NCBI GenBank assembly: GCA_040751775.1
Contig: JBFMGD010000015.1
Span: 1-53,315 of the forward strand
Direction of reading: 5' to 3'
Length of the DNA: 53,315 nucleotides
Source: JBFMGD01 sp040751775
GTDB taxonomy: Bacteria; Bacillota; Dethiobacteria; DTU022
Shown: piece after piece, positions 8,601 to 16,743 of the stretch
Layout: every line of letters starts with the position of its first letter
Numbering within the stretch: position 1 is the first letter of the stretch
Program-made: the position numbers and the translations under genes
The notes under the pieces: generated by a model
What the model was told of the DNA's origin: nothing
Databases searched by the model: none
The model's input: the letters and a program-made list of their open reading frames with translations, nothing else

Positions 8601-8770
8601 CTGGGCGCCCAGTAAAACTTCCAGGGGCCGTTTAAAGAGCAGACAAAAGGGGAATGATCGCCGCTTAGCGCCGTTTGCCGGTCGGGAAACGGCGCGGCGG
8701 TGCAGCGCGGCGGTTCTTTATTTATACCGATAACAGCCGTGTCTTCCCAATAGGGCTTTCCTTTGCGCAT
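5648..8770 (-). CDS. lacZ: Beta-galactosidase, glycoside hydrolase family 2 (LacZ type)
   Basis: A 1040-residue cytosolic retaining glycosidase, close to the size of E. coli LacZ. Domain order is sugar-binding jelly roll, Ig-like domain, TIM barrel, second Ig-like domain and C-terminal beta-galactosidase small-chain domain. Active-site signatures are VNRHEFHPRYG, RTSHYPNSPGFYDLCDRYGL, the acid/base Glu in WSLGNEAGYG near residue 460 and the nucleophile Glu in LLCEYAHAMGNSLGNF near 545. No signal peptide. GGGGGG lies upstream of the ATG, with TATAAT-like sequence on the minus strand around 8815. It stands alone without a lac permease or regulator; the GPH-type symporter at 41023 is a distant candidate transporter. 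Confidence 0.94.
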   Translation of the reverse strand: MRKGKPYWEDTAVIGINKEPPRCTAAPFPDRQTALSGDHSPFVCSLNGPWKFYWAPRPAERPLHFYRPDFDVSSWDEINVPSNMEIEGYGTPIYRNFGYTYSLRKRCIPKIDHHDNPVGSYRRSFTLPARWAGRELFIRFGGVKSAFFLWLNGQAAGYSQGSMNPAEFRITEFLQEGVNTAAVEVYKWSDGSYLEDQDMWRLSGIFRDVDLMAVPELTVRDFFAWSELDGGCRNAVLHLKAKIKNYGTAGSERRCRLLVTLLDETGEAVGGEPLVSGEIAAAAAGSETELRLQAAIADPRKWTAETPYLYTILLTLQTGAGEVLETRRCFFGFRKVEIKAGCLLVNGKAIMIKGVNRHEFHPRYGHAVPLSVTEADIKLLKANNINAVRTSHYPNSPGFYDLCDRYGLYVMDEANLETHGLRHRLPGNNPRWVGACIDRVARMVEEEKNHPCVISWSLGNEAGYGTTIRKMKQAVLEIDPTRPIHYEGDHVLDISDFFSMMYAPPRVVERVGKGETVRAGVLEWKNPFGRRVSCRQYREKPFLLCEYAHAMGNSLGNFDQYMAVFEKYPRCIGGFIWDFSDQSILKKTGTSIDFWAYGGDFGDKPHNGIFCGNGIVAADRTPHPALYEVKKVYQAIKVEPLNAEKGLFAIENKYKFQNLNFVNTVWKVTLDGQLIEEGPLELPDLAPGERGEVVVPFTIPAAHSEGEYHLVVEFTLAQDAPWAPRGHLIAWDQFKLPFTGQRQTVIVDQDTAPLRVTKTGGLITVSGEAFSAAVELATGRLSSYTCRGRELIASPLRPNFWRVPTCNDIGIGNFIPLLKRESPWKMAEAGRKVISVYQEQPEPRRVIITVRSKVRHGRSPLSTTYTVSGDGAVTVTSEFIPGRELDRFGMQLAVPGRYNRLSWFGKGPHETMSDRNLSGVVGIHTLPVDEAVHDYLYPQENGNRTEVRWARLTDDQGRGLLVEDAAGTLLNISARPYTDADLEKAQHIHELPRRANITLNIDYKQKGAGGDTPGLLVLHDEFKLKKRVLYKYGFTLRGIT

Positions 8771-9138
8771 GGTTAACCCCCCATACTTTATTCATCTTGC
8801 TCCCTTGAAGCTGATTATATTATAACATGCCATAATTTGTTTCTTCTGTACCTGTCCAAAAAAATTCCTCAAATTGCCCTTCTAAGAGGAAATAAATCAG
8901 GGCACCTCACACAAAACGACTGTCATATTTGCGACTGGCAGGAATTATCCGTCTTGAGACGAAGTACTACCGACGTCTTGGCGGGGAGCGGTAAATGCTA
9001 AAGCAGCTTCTAACGATTATATCTGCTGCCGGTATAATTGTCCGGAAACTTGCGCACAATGCGGCTTCACCGCCTGCACGGGATCATCGAAGCCCAAAAA
9101 TGTAAGCCGAGCGCGTTGTTCAATCTGACGAGGTTTTG
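8771..9138. other. Intergenic region with lacZ promoter and unexplained Cys-rich reading frame
   Basis: The left part holds the leftward lacZ leader and AT-rich promoter DNA. The right part, about 8990-9125 on the plus strand, reads as a short Cys-rich stretch (ICCRYNCPETCAQCGF near 9018-9065) ending at a stop just before the radical SAM gene. It has no start codon with a ribosome binding site. It may be a gene remnant or chance; no gene is called. Confidence 0.4.
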
Positions 9139-10422
9139 GTGACAGGTATGTTCATGGAATTGATGACCAAAGCAATGCGGCGCTATCTGGTCGGAAAGAA
9201 CCAGGACTTCTCCTTTAAAGCTTCACAAAATTTCGATCTTGGGTCTATCCGGAAAACGGATCTCTATATTCATATCCCTTTCTGTAAAAATGTTTGTCCC
9301 TATTGTCCGTACAATAAGATCAAGTACGACCAAAACATGGTTGGGGCGTACCTGGAAGCCCTGCTCTCGGAAGTCGAGCAGTACTATCACCGGTTCGGGA
9401 GAGCCGAGATTACTTCTATCTACATCGGCGGCGGCACTCCCACCAATCTGATCAATGAACTGGGCGCTGTTTTAAATACGATCCGAGAAAGATTCAACGT
9501 TAGCGGCGATATCTGCGTGGAGACAAACCCGGGGGATCTCAACCGGGCAGTAGTCAGCCGGCTGGTTGAATACGGGGTCGGCCTGATCAGCCTGGGTGTG
9601 CAGAGCTTTGATGATCGCTATCTACAACTGCTCGGCCGGGGTTACAAATCTGCTAATTTGGATCGCGCCATCGATATGGCAGTTACCGCCGGTTTTAAAT
9701 CGGTCAATCTCGACCTGATGTTTGCCCTGCCGGGACAGACTTTAGACGACTTGTCGGCGGACCTGGAAAAAGCGAGGCACTCCGGGGCCGATCAGATCAC
9801 CACCTATCCTCTTTTTTCTTTTCCCTATTCCACGGTCGGCCGCTACCGGAAACTGAAAAAAGTAAAGATGCCCAACCTAGTGGTAAGAAGAAAAATGTAC
9901 CGCTCCATTCATGATTATTTTTTACGGCAAGGGTTCCGGCGGGTTTCGGTATGGGGTTTTTTGCGGGGCGAAGCGCCTCGCTATTCTTCGGTTACCCGAG
10001 ACCACTATATCGGCCTGGGAGCCGGAGCCGGTTCGTACATCCCGGGAAGTTTCTACCTGAATACATTTTCAGTTGAAGAATACATTAAAAAATGCCGCGC
10101 GGGCAAGCTGCCGGCAGTCTTGCAGATGGACATCACTGAATCGCTGGCGCGCTACTACTGGCTTTATTGGCGTTTCTACGACACCTATATTCCGAAGGAA
10201 CAGCTGGAGGAGCTGTTCGGATCGGATCACCGGAAGCTGAAGCGCATGTTAAGCCTTCTCAGTGCTGTTGGAATGGCCGAAGAAAGCGAGACCCGGATCA
10301 CGCTCAACGAACGGGGCGCTTTCTGGCTGCACCTGATGCAGAATTATTTTTCGTTGAATTATATCAACAAGGTCTGGTCCGCGGCCGGGGAATCGCCATA
10401 CCCGGGTCGAATCAGCATTTGA
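9139..10422 (+). CDS. HemW/HemN-like radical SAM protein
   Basis: About 427 residues. The cluster motif CKNVCPYC (CxxxCxxC) binds the radical-SAM [4Fe-4S] cluster, preceded by the typical DLYIHIPF. SIYIGGGTPT and VGLISLGVQSFDDRYLQLLGR are hallmarks of the coproporphyrinogen III oxidase-like family (HemN, HemW, HutW). HemW members are heme chaperones and HemN makes heme anaerobically; sequence alone does not decide. The C-terminal part looks like the HemN C-terminal winged-helix domain (RRKMYRSI onward). The start is uncertain: TTG 9136, GTG 9139 and ATG 9148 are in frame, and AGG at 9131-9133 best fits GTG 9139. It is not in an evident heme operon. Confidence 0.85.
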   Translation: MTGMFMELMTKAMRRYLVGKNQDFSFKASQNFDLGSIRKTDLYIHIPFCKNVCPYCPYNKIKYDQNMVGAYLEALLSEVEQYYHRFGRAEITSIYIGGGTPTNLINELGAVLNTIRERFNVSGDICVETNPGDLNRAVVSRLVEYGVGLISLGVQSFDDRYLQLLGRGYKSANLDRAIDMAVTAGFKSVNLDLMFALPGQTLDDLSADLEKARHSGADQITTYPLFSFPYSTVGRYRKLKKVKMPNLVVRRKMYRSIHDYFLRQGFRRVSVWGFLRGEAPRYSSVTRDHYIGLGAGAGSYIPGSFYLNTFSVEEYIKKCRAGKLPAVLQMDITESLARYYWLYWRFYDTYIPKEQLEELFGSDHRKLKRMLSLLSAVGMAEESETRITLNERGAFWLHLMQNYFSLNYINKVWSAAGESPYPGRISI

Positions 10423-10524
10423 CGAAGCGATTATTTAACTGGGTTTACCGTACGCCTGGTGGATAGTAATGGTCAGCTTTGAAGTAACCAAGGGCGACAG
10501 CGGCACCAAAGAATAATGTAGCTT

Positions 10525-10833
10525 TTGAAAAAGCTGACTGTGTTCCTGACGCCCGACCAAAAGCCCTTGATTGCCGGCACCTACTTCACTAAGAAATCTC
10601 GCTATGGTATCTCGGGCATGGTCGAGTTGCTGCCAAAACTGGCTGATTTCTGGAAGCGCGAGTGTAATAAAGTATTTGAAGCCGGGGAAGATCTACTGCG
10701 CGCGGTGCGGCGGCAGGGGAGAGCCGGTAAAGGAACGGCAGAGCTGCCCGGGGTGGTGTCCTGCGCGACATGACGGATCCGGAAGGGGGCTTTTATGCCG
10801 CGGAAGATGCCGACTCGGAAGGGGAAGAACCGC
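10525..10833 (+). pseudogene. Thioredoxin-domain protein of the YyaL/SSP411 family, broken remnant
   Basis: Two pieces of one family lie in different frames. The first, from about 10525, reads KKLTVFLTPDQKPLIAGTYF then SRYGISGMVELLPKLADFW, which is the segment after the active site in YyaL-type proteins. The second, 10767-10833, reads DMTDPEGGFYAAEDADSEGE, a signature hundreds of residues further on in intact members. The N-terminus with its CxxC, the region between the pieces and the C-terminal half are missing. At least one large deletion and frameshifts are needed, so this is a relic. Confidence 0.8.
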
Positions 10834-11186
10834 CCGCAAGATGGACCTTTCGGATTTGAATGAACTGATCGTAGAATCGCGGGAAGAGCTGCTGGAGGAC
10901 GATCCCGAACAGCATCCCGCAACCAGCGGGAAGGCGGCCTCCTTGGGTAGGGAGAGAAAGCGCAGGCATCCTTTGACCCTGATTGAGATAACCTCCAGGA
11001 TATTGAAACAGCGCGCTCGAAAGGGGAACCTTAAGCCCGGTATGGGTGCAGATTGCCGCCTCGATCGGCAGTTCGTGGCATATACCGAGCATCAAGGCGA
11101 TAATGGTTTTTGGGACGCACTCAGGGCGGTGTTGGCGATTATACCCAGCGCGGCATAAAAGCTGTCTCCTGATGCTCATAAAATCA
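10834..11186 (+). other. Degenerate region after the yyaL remnant
   Basis: A 105-codon open frame starts at ATG 10841 (MDLSDLNELIVESREELLED...). It carries no ribosome binding site and a low-complexity charged composition, and I do not recognise it. A segment with RERKRRHP could be a scrambled piece of the downstream part of YyaL, which has a similar basic stretch. I treat it as decayed DNA between the remnant and the leftward hemolysin III gene. Confidence 0.35.
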
Positions 11187-11837
11187 TTAGCCGTGTCGCG
11201 GCAATACATACAAGAGGACCGAGAAAAAGTGGCAGATGCTGCCTCCCAATACAAAAAGGTGCCAGACGGTATGGTTAAAAAGATTGCGGGTGCGGGCATA
11301 GAAAAAAATACCGCCTGTATAGAAAACGCCGCCGGCCAGCAGCAGGATCAGCCCCCAGGCAGGTAAATTCAGAATCAGCGGTTTAATTGAACCGATAATC
11401 AGCCATCCCATAAGTATATAAAAAATGGTGGAGAGTACGACGAGACGGTTAATAAAAAGGGCTTTGAACAGGATCCCAACCAAGGCCAGGCCCCAGATAA
11501 CTCCAAAAAAAGTCCAGCCGAGCGGCCCCCGCAAGGTCACCAGGGTAAAGGGTGTGTAGGTGCCGGCGATCAGGAGGAATATAGCCGAATGATCCATGAT
11601 CCTGAAAAACTTTTTAACCCGTTCCTTCTGGAAACTGTGATACAGAGTGGAGCATAGATAAAGAATGACCAGGGTGGCGCCGTATATGCTGAAACTAACG
11701 ATATGCCAGGCGTTACCGTAAATTGAGGCAAAAACGATTAGCAGGACCAGGGCTGCCGCGGACAATCCTGTTCCAATACCATGAGTGACGGCGTTGGCTA
11801 TTTCGTTCGGCGGAACGGTTCTTCTAGCGCCTTTCAT
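11187..11837 (-). CDS. Hemolysin III / TrhA-type membrane protein (PAQR superfamily)
   Basis: About 216 residues with seven predicted membrane helices. Family marks are NAVTHGIG near the N-terminus, STLYHSF in the middle, MDHSAIFLLIAGTYTPF, and HTVWHLFVLGGSICHFF at the end. The His residues in these motifs form the presumed metal site shared with adiponectin receptors. Bacterial members (YqfA, TrhA, hemolysin III) affect membrane lipid homeostasis; a haemolytic role is not implied. Start ATG 11837 was chosen because AAGGAGG lies nine bases upstream; an earlier in-frame ATG at 11861 overlaps a TATAAT box. It is a single-gene unit. Confidence 0.9.
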   Translation of the reverse strand: MKGARRTVPPNEIANAVTHGIGTGLSAAALVLLIVFASIYGNAWHIVSFSIYGATLVILYLCSTLYHSFQKERVKKFFRIMDHSAIFLLIAGTYTPFTLVTLRGPLGWTFFGVIWGLALVGILFKALFINRLVVLSTIFYILMGWLIIGSIKPLILNLPAWGLILLLAGGVFYTGGIFFYARTRNLFNHTVWHLFVLGGSICHFFSVLLYVLPRHG

Positions 11838-12190
11838 ATTTACTCGCCTCCTTCTTCTCATTATACATGGGGCTGCAGGCTACGGCAACGAGCTTTCCCC
11901 CCGGATCCGAAACACGGAATATTCACCCATATCACCGGCCGCTCGAAAAGGGATTTGTGGCGTAATGGCGAAAAATAGTATAAATCAACCGGCAGTTTTT
12001 TTTAATCTCTGAAGAACCAACAACGCTCACGGTATTGCCTTTAAGTCTGACAGTGATACCGCGTAAAAGACAACGGCTGAGTATATTTCCCAGGAAATCT
12101 TTCAATATGACAGCACGGTCTGACAGCAAAAAAAGTAATTTCCAGTCGAAAGGCGTTATGGCAGAAATTCTATAAAGAGAGGTGTTTAAG
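11838..12190. other. Intergenic region between trhA-like and lipoprotein genes
   Basis: The left end holds the leftward promoter element TATAAT (about 11860-11866) and ribosome binding site of the hemolysin III gene. The rest is moderately AT-rich leader for the lipoprotein gene. A 65-codon open frame exists on the minus strand (11932-12129), but it lacks a ribosome binding site and any recognisable family. No gene is called. Confidence 0.5.
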
Positions 12191-13498
12191 GTGGCACAAT
12201 TGCGATACCCGCGGTCTATAATCGCGCTCCTGCTGATATTTGTACTGATCTTGGTAACCGGCTGCGCTGAACCGGTTGCGCATGAAGACGTGGACCGGCC
12301 TGATGATCACGCGCCAGATGGAACGGGTTCGCCTGACCTGGCGGTAGGCGAACTGGCCTATCTTTCAGAGGGAGACCTCTGGCTATTATCCGGGGAAGAT
12401 CGAAACAGGCTGACCGATAGCGGAGATGTGTGCTTCTTTCAGTGGTCGCCCGATGGCAGCAAGCTCGCCTATATCCGCGCGGCCGAATCCTGGCCGGAGA
12501 CGGGATCGATCTGGCTGATGGACGCCGATGGCAGCGCAGTTTTGTTAGTGGAGGAAACGGTGCCGCTGCTGGATTACCTGGCAGGCAGCGCCGGCCTATG
12601 GCTGCCGAACAGCAATGAGTTGGCCTATGCACAGCGAGAACCGGACCGCTTGCGCATCGTTAATGCTTTGACCGGAGACCGGCGAGATCTTGATTTAAAC
12701 GGAGAGCTGGTCCGGGCGCCGCGATGGCATCCGGATGGAGAACTGACCGCGGCGGTAACCGCGGAGCAGGTCTACGGGAGCACCTTTTATCATGTGACAA
12801 TACTGGATCGAACCGGCACATTCCGGCGGATGCTTACTGAAAACAATGCCGCCTGCTGGTGGAGGGGCGGTGAAAACCTGGTCTTGGCCGGTTACGGCAT
12901 TTGGGAGATTAGCGGTTTTTATTACTTTACGGAGTTGGCCGAGGTTGACGCGCGAGGAGAGCGCTACCGGGTCCTTTACGACGGAGAACTGTGGAATCTG
13001 TATCCGTTTATGGAAGCGTCGCCGTCCGGCGACTACCTGGCCGTTAGCGCATACAATGCTCTGATACTAGTGCAGCCGCACGAAGCGGCTGCACTGTTAC
13101 TGGAACAGGACGTCATGACCACGTATTCCGAATTCTCCTATCCGCTTCTTTTTACCTGGGCCCGGACGGGAAACCGTATTGCCGCACTGGTTTATACGGA
13201 AACCGGTGAACTGTCCGGCGGGCGGGTTGAAGGCTATTGGGATTTGGTGTTGGTAGACGCGGCTACCGGTGATACGGTAGTGTTATGGGAAAGGATCTAT
13301 AGCGTGGGCGAAACAGAAGATGCCGTGCCGATGCGCGTGTTCCGGCCGATTACCTGGTCTCCCGGAGATGAGAGCTTGCTGCTGCAGGTCGACCGGGCCG
13401 GCGGCGGCTATGATATCTTGCTGTTGGATCTGGAGAGCCCGGAAACGCCGCGTCTCCTTGTGGAGAACGCCTGCCAACCCGTCTTTAGGCCTGATTAA
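12191..13498 (+). CDS. Lipoprotein with WD40/TolB-like beta-propeller
   Basis: About 435 residues. The N-terminus is a lipoprotein signal: basic RYPRS, a hydrophobic core and the lipobox LVTGC. Behind the lipid anchor come repeats with the TolB/WD40-like pattern, such as WSPDGSKLAYIRA, WHPDGELTAAV and WSPGDESLLLQVDRAGGGYDILLLDLES, consistent with a six- to seven-bladed propeller facing outside the membrane. Function is unknown; such proteins often act as binding scaffolds. GTG 12191 is preferred over GTG 12182 because AAAGAGAGG is seven to eight bases upstream. No operon partners are evident. Confidence 0.8.
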   Translation: MAQLRYPRSIIALLLIFVLILVTGCAEPVAHEDVDRPDDHAPDGTGSPDLAVGELAYLSEGDLWLLSGEDRNRLTDSGDVCFFQWSPDGSKLAYIRAAESWPETGSIWLMDADGSAVLLVEETVPLLDYLAGSAGLWLPNSNELAYAQREPDRLRIVNALTGDRRDLDLNGELVRAPRWHPDGELTAAVTAEQVYGSTFYHVTILDRTGTFRRMLTENNAACWWRGGENLVLAGYGIWEISGFYYFTELAEVDARGERYRVLYDGELWNLYPFMEASPSGDYLAVSAYNALILVQPHEAAALLLEQDVMTTYSEFSYPLLFTWARTGNRIAALVYTETGELSGGRVEGYWDLVLVDAATGDTVVLWERIYSVGETEDAVPMRVFRPITWSPGDESLLLQVDRAGGGYDILLLDLESPETPRLLVENACQPVFRPD

Positions 13499-13596
13499 AG
13501 CTAAGATCCCGCTGGGGTGCTGCAGCTGCATACCGCGCCCCCGCGGCTACCTGGAAAAACCGGTAATGGTCTTGTCCGTCAGGCACTACCGTTAAA

Positions 13597-13797
13597 TTAA
13601 TCAGCCCCCAGGACCATATGCATCTGGATGAAACGCATCATGTCGGTTCGGCTGAGAATGCCGACCAGTGCGCCGTTGTCCATGACCAGCGCGCGGCCTT
13701 CGTTTTGCGCGGCCATCTTCATCATGACCACGGCGGCATCGAAACAACCAGGCTTTGCTTGTACGGGGTCATGATCCTTGCGGCGGCTTACCTTCAC
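13597..13797 (-). pseudogene. CBS-domain remnant
   Basis: A 66-codon frame without a convincing start. It reads PGCFDAAVVMMKMAAQNEGRALVM then GALVGILSRTDMMRFIQMHM, which is one and a half strands-helices of a CBS domain ending in the usual GxLxGxLxRxDxxR motif. Paired CBS domains at the C-terminus of site-2 proteases and transporters end this way. No upstream half is found on the minus strand, so this looks like the leftover 3' end of a deleted gene. Confidence 0.6.
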
Positions 13798-13877
13798 TCC
13801 GGCAGTTGGCCATGCCAGGTTGTTTTCCCTGCTTTAGCCAGCCTGATTAACAAAAGCCGGCGGATGGAGGCTTATCA

Positions 13878-14300
13878 ATGAATCCCCGATGCAAATTGGG
13901 CCTATTGCTTACCCTTGATCTGCTTTTTCTTTTACTGCTGCTGCTGTTCATGGTATATTTTGGCCTGAGCCACGTGTTTTTACTGGGCCTTGGAATCTTG
14001 TTACTCCTTCTTTCACTTTATGACTGCCGAACTGGACGCCTTTCCAGTGTGACGGCGCTACTGTTTGGCCTGCCGGAGGTTTCGGATAATGGTAAGCTGA
14101 ACTGGTTACCCATACTGCTGTCACTGGTTCTGGTTTTTTACAGCGCTCCGATACTCAAGCAACACGGGTTGGTGAATACAGCCCAGCGTTGGGCCATGCA
14201 AAGCGGCTTGTTTCAGCGGTTGGCGCTGTGGTCTGCCGCTATTGCCGGTCTGGTAATTGCCGCGGCAGTAACTCTGGCCGGATTGGAGCGTAGAAAATAG
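13878..14300 (+). CDS. Small integral membrane protein of unknown function
   Basis: A 140-residue very hydrophobic protein with about four membrane helices: a Leu-rich pair at residues 8-48, one around 72-95 and one at 115-135. The short loop YDCRTGRLSS is the only polar region in the first half, and a polar segment KQHGLVNTAQRW sits between the last two helices. ATG 13878 is preceded by GGATGGAGG. I do not recognise a family. It stands between the CBS remnant and the leftward queG with no clear partner. Confidence 0.6.
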   Translation: MNPRCKLGLLLTLDLLFLLLLLLFMVYFGLSHVFLLGLGILLLLLSLYDCRTGRLSSVTALLFGLPEVSDNGKLNWLPILLSLVLVFYSAPILKQHGLVNTAQRWAMQSGLFQRLALWSAAIAGLVIAAAVTLAGLERRK

Positions 14301-14415
14301 CTCGTTTCTTTGATTGGAGGTTGAGATAAGCGGACGCTTCTCCGGCAGCCGGCTTGAGCGGGACCGGATTGTCTTTGACGGATTAACTTAAGCGGCGGAG
14401 CGCATTCTGAGCGCT

Positions 14416-15540
14416 TTAAATCGCTTCGTCCAAAGCGCGCCGCAGCTCAATCCTTACAGCTTGATCCTGTTCCCGTTTTAGACTGATTTCCAGGTAGCGG
14501 CGGGCTTTTACGCCGGCGATCCGTCCCAGCGCCCAGGCGGCGTGCAGCCTGATCAGCGGCCGCGCGTCTTCTGCCAGCAAGCGGGCTAAAGAGGGTACGG
14601 CTGACTGGTCACCGCTGTTTCCCAAGGCGATTACCGCGTTGCGCTGCAGGGTGGTTTTACCCCGCCAGCCGGCCGCGCTGAAGCCGATAGTTTGCGAAAA
14701 CTCTTTACCGGTCATCTGCAGCAGCGGCAGCAGCAGCGGTTGACCGGGGAAGAAGTCAAAGGTGTTCTCCGGGGAGAGCGGGGGTTGCTGCCGCCGGTTA
14801 TGGGGACATACTTCCTGGCAACGGTCGCACCCGTAAAGCCGCCGCCCGAACAGGGGGCGGATCTCCGCTGGAACCACACCCGGCGCTTGGGTCAGGTATG
14901 ACAGGCAGCGGGTGGGATCCAGGATATGCGGGGCAACCAGGGCGCCGGTGGGGCAGCTCGCGAGGCAGCGGCCGCAGCCCGCGCAGCTGCCGGGCAGCGG
15001 GCTGTTCTCTTCCATCTCCCGATCCAGCAAGATTGTACCCAGCGCTACGTATGAGCCGCATTCAGGTGTAATCAGGGTGCAGTTCTCTCCGCTCCGGCCC
15101 AGCCCGGCCAGCCGGGCCAGTTCCCGCTCAATCAGCGGGCTGCGGTCGGACAGAACCCGGTAGCGCAGCGGCGCGGCGATCTCTTTTTGAATTAACCGGG
15201 CCAACTGTTCTCCTTTTTGCTCCAACACGACGTGATAATCCAGTCCCCGGGCACAGCGGGCTACCTCCCCCCGCGGCCCGTCCGATTCCGAAAGGGGTAG
15301 AGGATCACAGGCGGTTGTGTATGGCAGCCCCAGGACGATAATGGTGCGGCAGTCCGGCAGCAGGTGCCCGGGGCTAATTCTTCGGAAAGGATCTTTCTCT
15401 TCAAAAGGAGTGATCCTGCCTTCCGCCAAACGGTGCTGCAGCCGTTCGGTTATGGTATCGAGCGGCGCCGCGCCGGTTATGCCCGCCAATCCGAGCCCGG
15501 CGGCGGCGGCCAGTTCTTTGAGGTTGATAGGTTTCACCAC
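14416..15540 (-). CDS. queG: Epoxyqueuosine reductase QueG
   Basis: A 374-residue cobalamin-dependent iron-sulfur enzyme that reduces epoxyqueuosine to queuosine in tRNA. The N-terminal DUF1730-like domain includes VLGLPY. Two 4Fe-4S motifs follow: CAGCGRCLASCPTGAL near residue 185 and YGCDRCQEVCPHNR near 235. A HEAT-like repeat tail (ALGRIAGVKARRYLEISLKRE) ends the protein. GTG 15540 was chosen over an in-frame ATG 138 bases upstream because AAGGAGG lies nine bases before it, and the N-terminus KPINLKELAAAAGLGLAGI then matches the family. It is monocistronic. Confidence 0.93.
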   Translation of the reverse strand: MVKPINLKELAAAAGLGLAGITGAAPLDTITERLQHRLAEGRITPFEEKDPFRRISPGHLLPDCRTIIVLGLPYTTACDPLPLSESDGPRGEVARCARGLDYHVVLEQKGEQLARLIQKEIAAPLRYRVLSDRSPLIERELARLAGLGRSGENCTLITPECGSYVALGTILLDREMEENSPLPGSCAGCGRCLASCPTGALVAPHILDPTRCLSYLTQAPGVVPAEIRPLFGRRLYGCDRCQEVCPHNRRQQPPLSPENTFDFFPGQPLLLPLLQMTGKEFSQTIGFSAAGWRGKTTLQRNAVIALGNSGDQSAVPSLARLLAEDARPLIRLHAAWALGRIAGVKARRYLEISLKREQDQAVRIELRRALDEAI

Positions 15541-15724
15541 TCGCCTGTGCCTCCTTCCTAGAAGATCATAGTGCGAAAACATCTTGGCGTCAAATCGCCC
15601 TGAAACGAGGCATGATACCGCCATCCCGGTCCCGGCAGCGCTTTTGCGAAAGGGAGAGGATTGCGAACTGCAATTCAAGAATTATTGTAACTAAATGACT
15701 GATACTGCTGAAAGGAGTTTGCTT

Positions 15725-15976
15725 ATGACCGGCGAATGGGCTTTTCTGGTGGAGGCCTTTAACGATCTGGAAGCGGAAATTATTTTGGGGCTGCTCGAAT
15801 CCGGCGGTATTCCGGCTCAAAAAGCGGATGATCTCTTTACGGGGGCGATGCGGGTGATCGGCGGCCAGGCGTACGAAGTACGTATTTTGGTTCCCGAGAA
15901 ATATTTGGAGCAGGCCCGGGCTTTGCTCCGGTGTGCCGCACGGGAAAATGAAAAGGGAGTGCCTGATGAAGAGTAG
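15725..15976 (+). CDS. DUF2007-family signal-transducing protein
   Basis: An 83-residue protein whose sequence WAFLVEAFNDLEAEIILGLLESGGIPA...EVRILVPEKYLEQARALL matches the DUF2007 (GlnB-like ferredoxin-fold) family, often called putative prokaryotic signal transducing proteins. ATG 15725 follows AAAGGAG by seven bases, so the in-frame ATG at 15695 is not used. It is followed after 46 bases by the methyltransferase gene, so the two may be co-transcribed. Molecular role unknown. Confidence 0.82.
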   Translation: MTGEWAFLVEAFNDLEAEIILGLLESGGIPAQKADDLFTGAMRVIGGQAYEVRILVPEKYLEQARALLRCAARENEKGVPDEE

Positions 15977-16022
15977 GGTATAAATCTGGCTGTACTTATA
16001 TTTTGGAGGCGATCTAAAAAAG

Positions 16023-16718
16023 ATGCTTGAGACAAGGCAGTTGGCGATAACCCTGGGAGACAGAAACATTCGCCTCGCTGTTGCAGCCGACCTGGAAGCG
16101 CTGCTCGGAGATCTTTCCGATCCTGACCAGGTGCCTTGTTGGGCTGATCTCTGGCCGGCCGCTTGCGGGTTGGCTCGGTTTATCTGGAGCGGGCCCGGGC
16201 TTAACGGCTGCTCTGTCCTGGAGCTGGGAGCCGGTGTGGGTTTGCCCGGGGTGGCCTGCGGCTTAAAAGGAGCGGCTGTAACCTTTTCCGATTTTCAACA
16301 ACCGGCGCTTGAACTATGCGCGGCAAACGCGCGGTTAAACGGGCTCCCCGGATACAAACTGCTTCTCGAAGATTGGCGTACTTTTACCTGCCGGGAACGT
16401 TTCGATCTGGTGCTCGCCTCCGATATCGCCTATGAACCGCGCTTGCTGCCGCACCTGGAGAAGGTATTGTTTATGGTTGTCAAACCGGGCGGTACTCTGA
16501 TGATCTCTCACCCCGGCCGCCCCGTTACCGGCAATTTTGTCCGCCAATTGCTCAAACGCGGTGTTTTCAGCGAATCGGTCGTGGTTGAAGATGTCGTTAT
16601 GGATGACCCGGTGCTTCCCCGCTACCAGATCACTATTCACCTGCTGCGGTACAAGAGATTGAAGAAAACAGCTTTGCGCAGGAATAGGCCGCTCCGGTAC
16701 CGAATAACTGTTTATTGA
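16023..16718 (+). CDS. Class I SAM-dependent methyltransferase (METTL/nicotinamide methyltransferase-like)
   Basis: A 231-residue Rossmann methyltransferase. Motif I is VLELGAGVGLPGVACGLKGA near residues 62-80, the acidic end of strand 2 is TFSDFQ, and FDLVLASDIAYEPRLLP carries the post-IV position. The preceding PCWADLWPAACGLARFI is typical of the METTL21/ETFB lysine methyltransferase group, so a protein lysine target is likely but not proven. TTTTGGAGGCGATC gives its ribosome binding site. It follows the DUF2007 gene and precedes the PAP2 gene by 25 bases; an operon of three is possible. Confidence 0.82.
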   Translation: MLETRQLAITLGDRNIRLAVAADLEALLGDLSDPDQVPCWADLWPAACGLARFIWSGPGLNGCSVLELGAGVGLPGVACGLKGAAVTFSDFQQPALELCAANARLNGLPGYKLLLEDWRTFTCRERFDLVLASDIAYEPRLLPHLEKVLFMVVKPGGTLMISHPGRPVTGNFVRQLLKRGVFSESVVVEDVVMDDPVLPRYQITIHLLRYKRLKKTALRRNRPLRYRITVY

Positions 16719-16743
16719 CTATTTCATAAAGGAGTGAAACACT

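Noticed and set aside
11932..12129. 65-codon minus-strand gene between the hemolysin III and lipoprotein genes
   Set aside because: No ribosome binding site at its TTG start and no recognisable family; it lies in what should be leader DNA of both neighbours.
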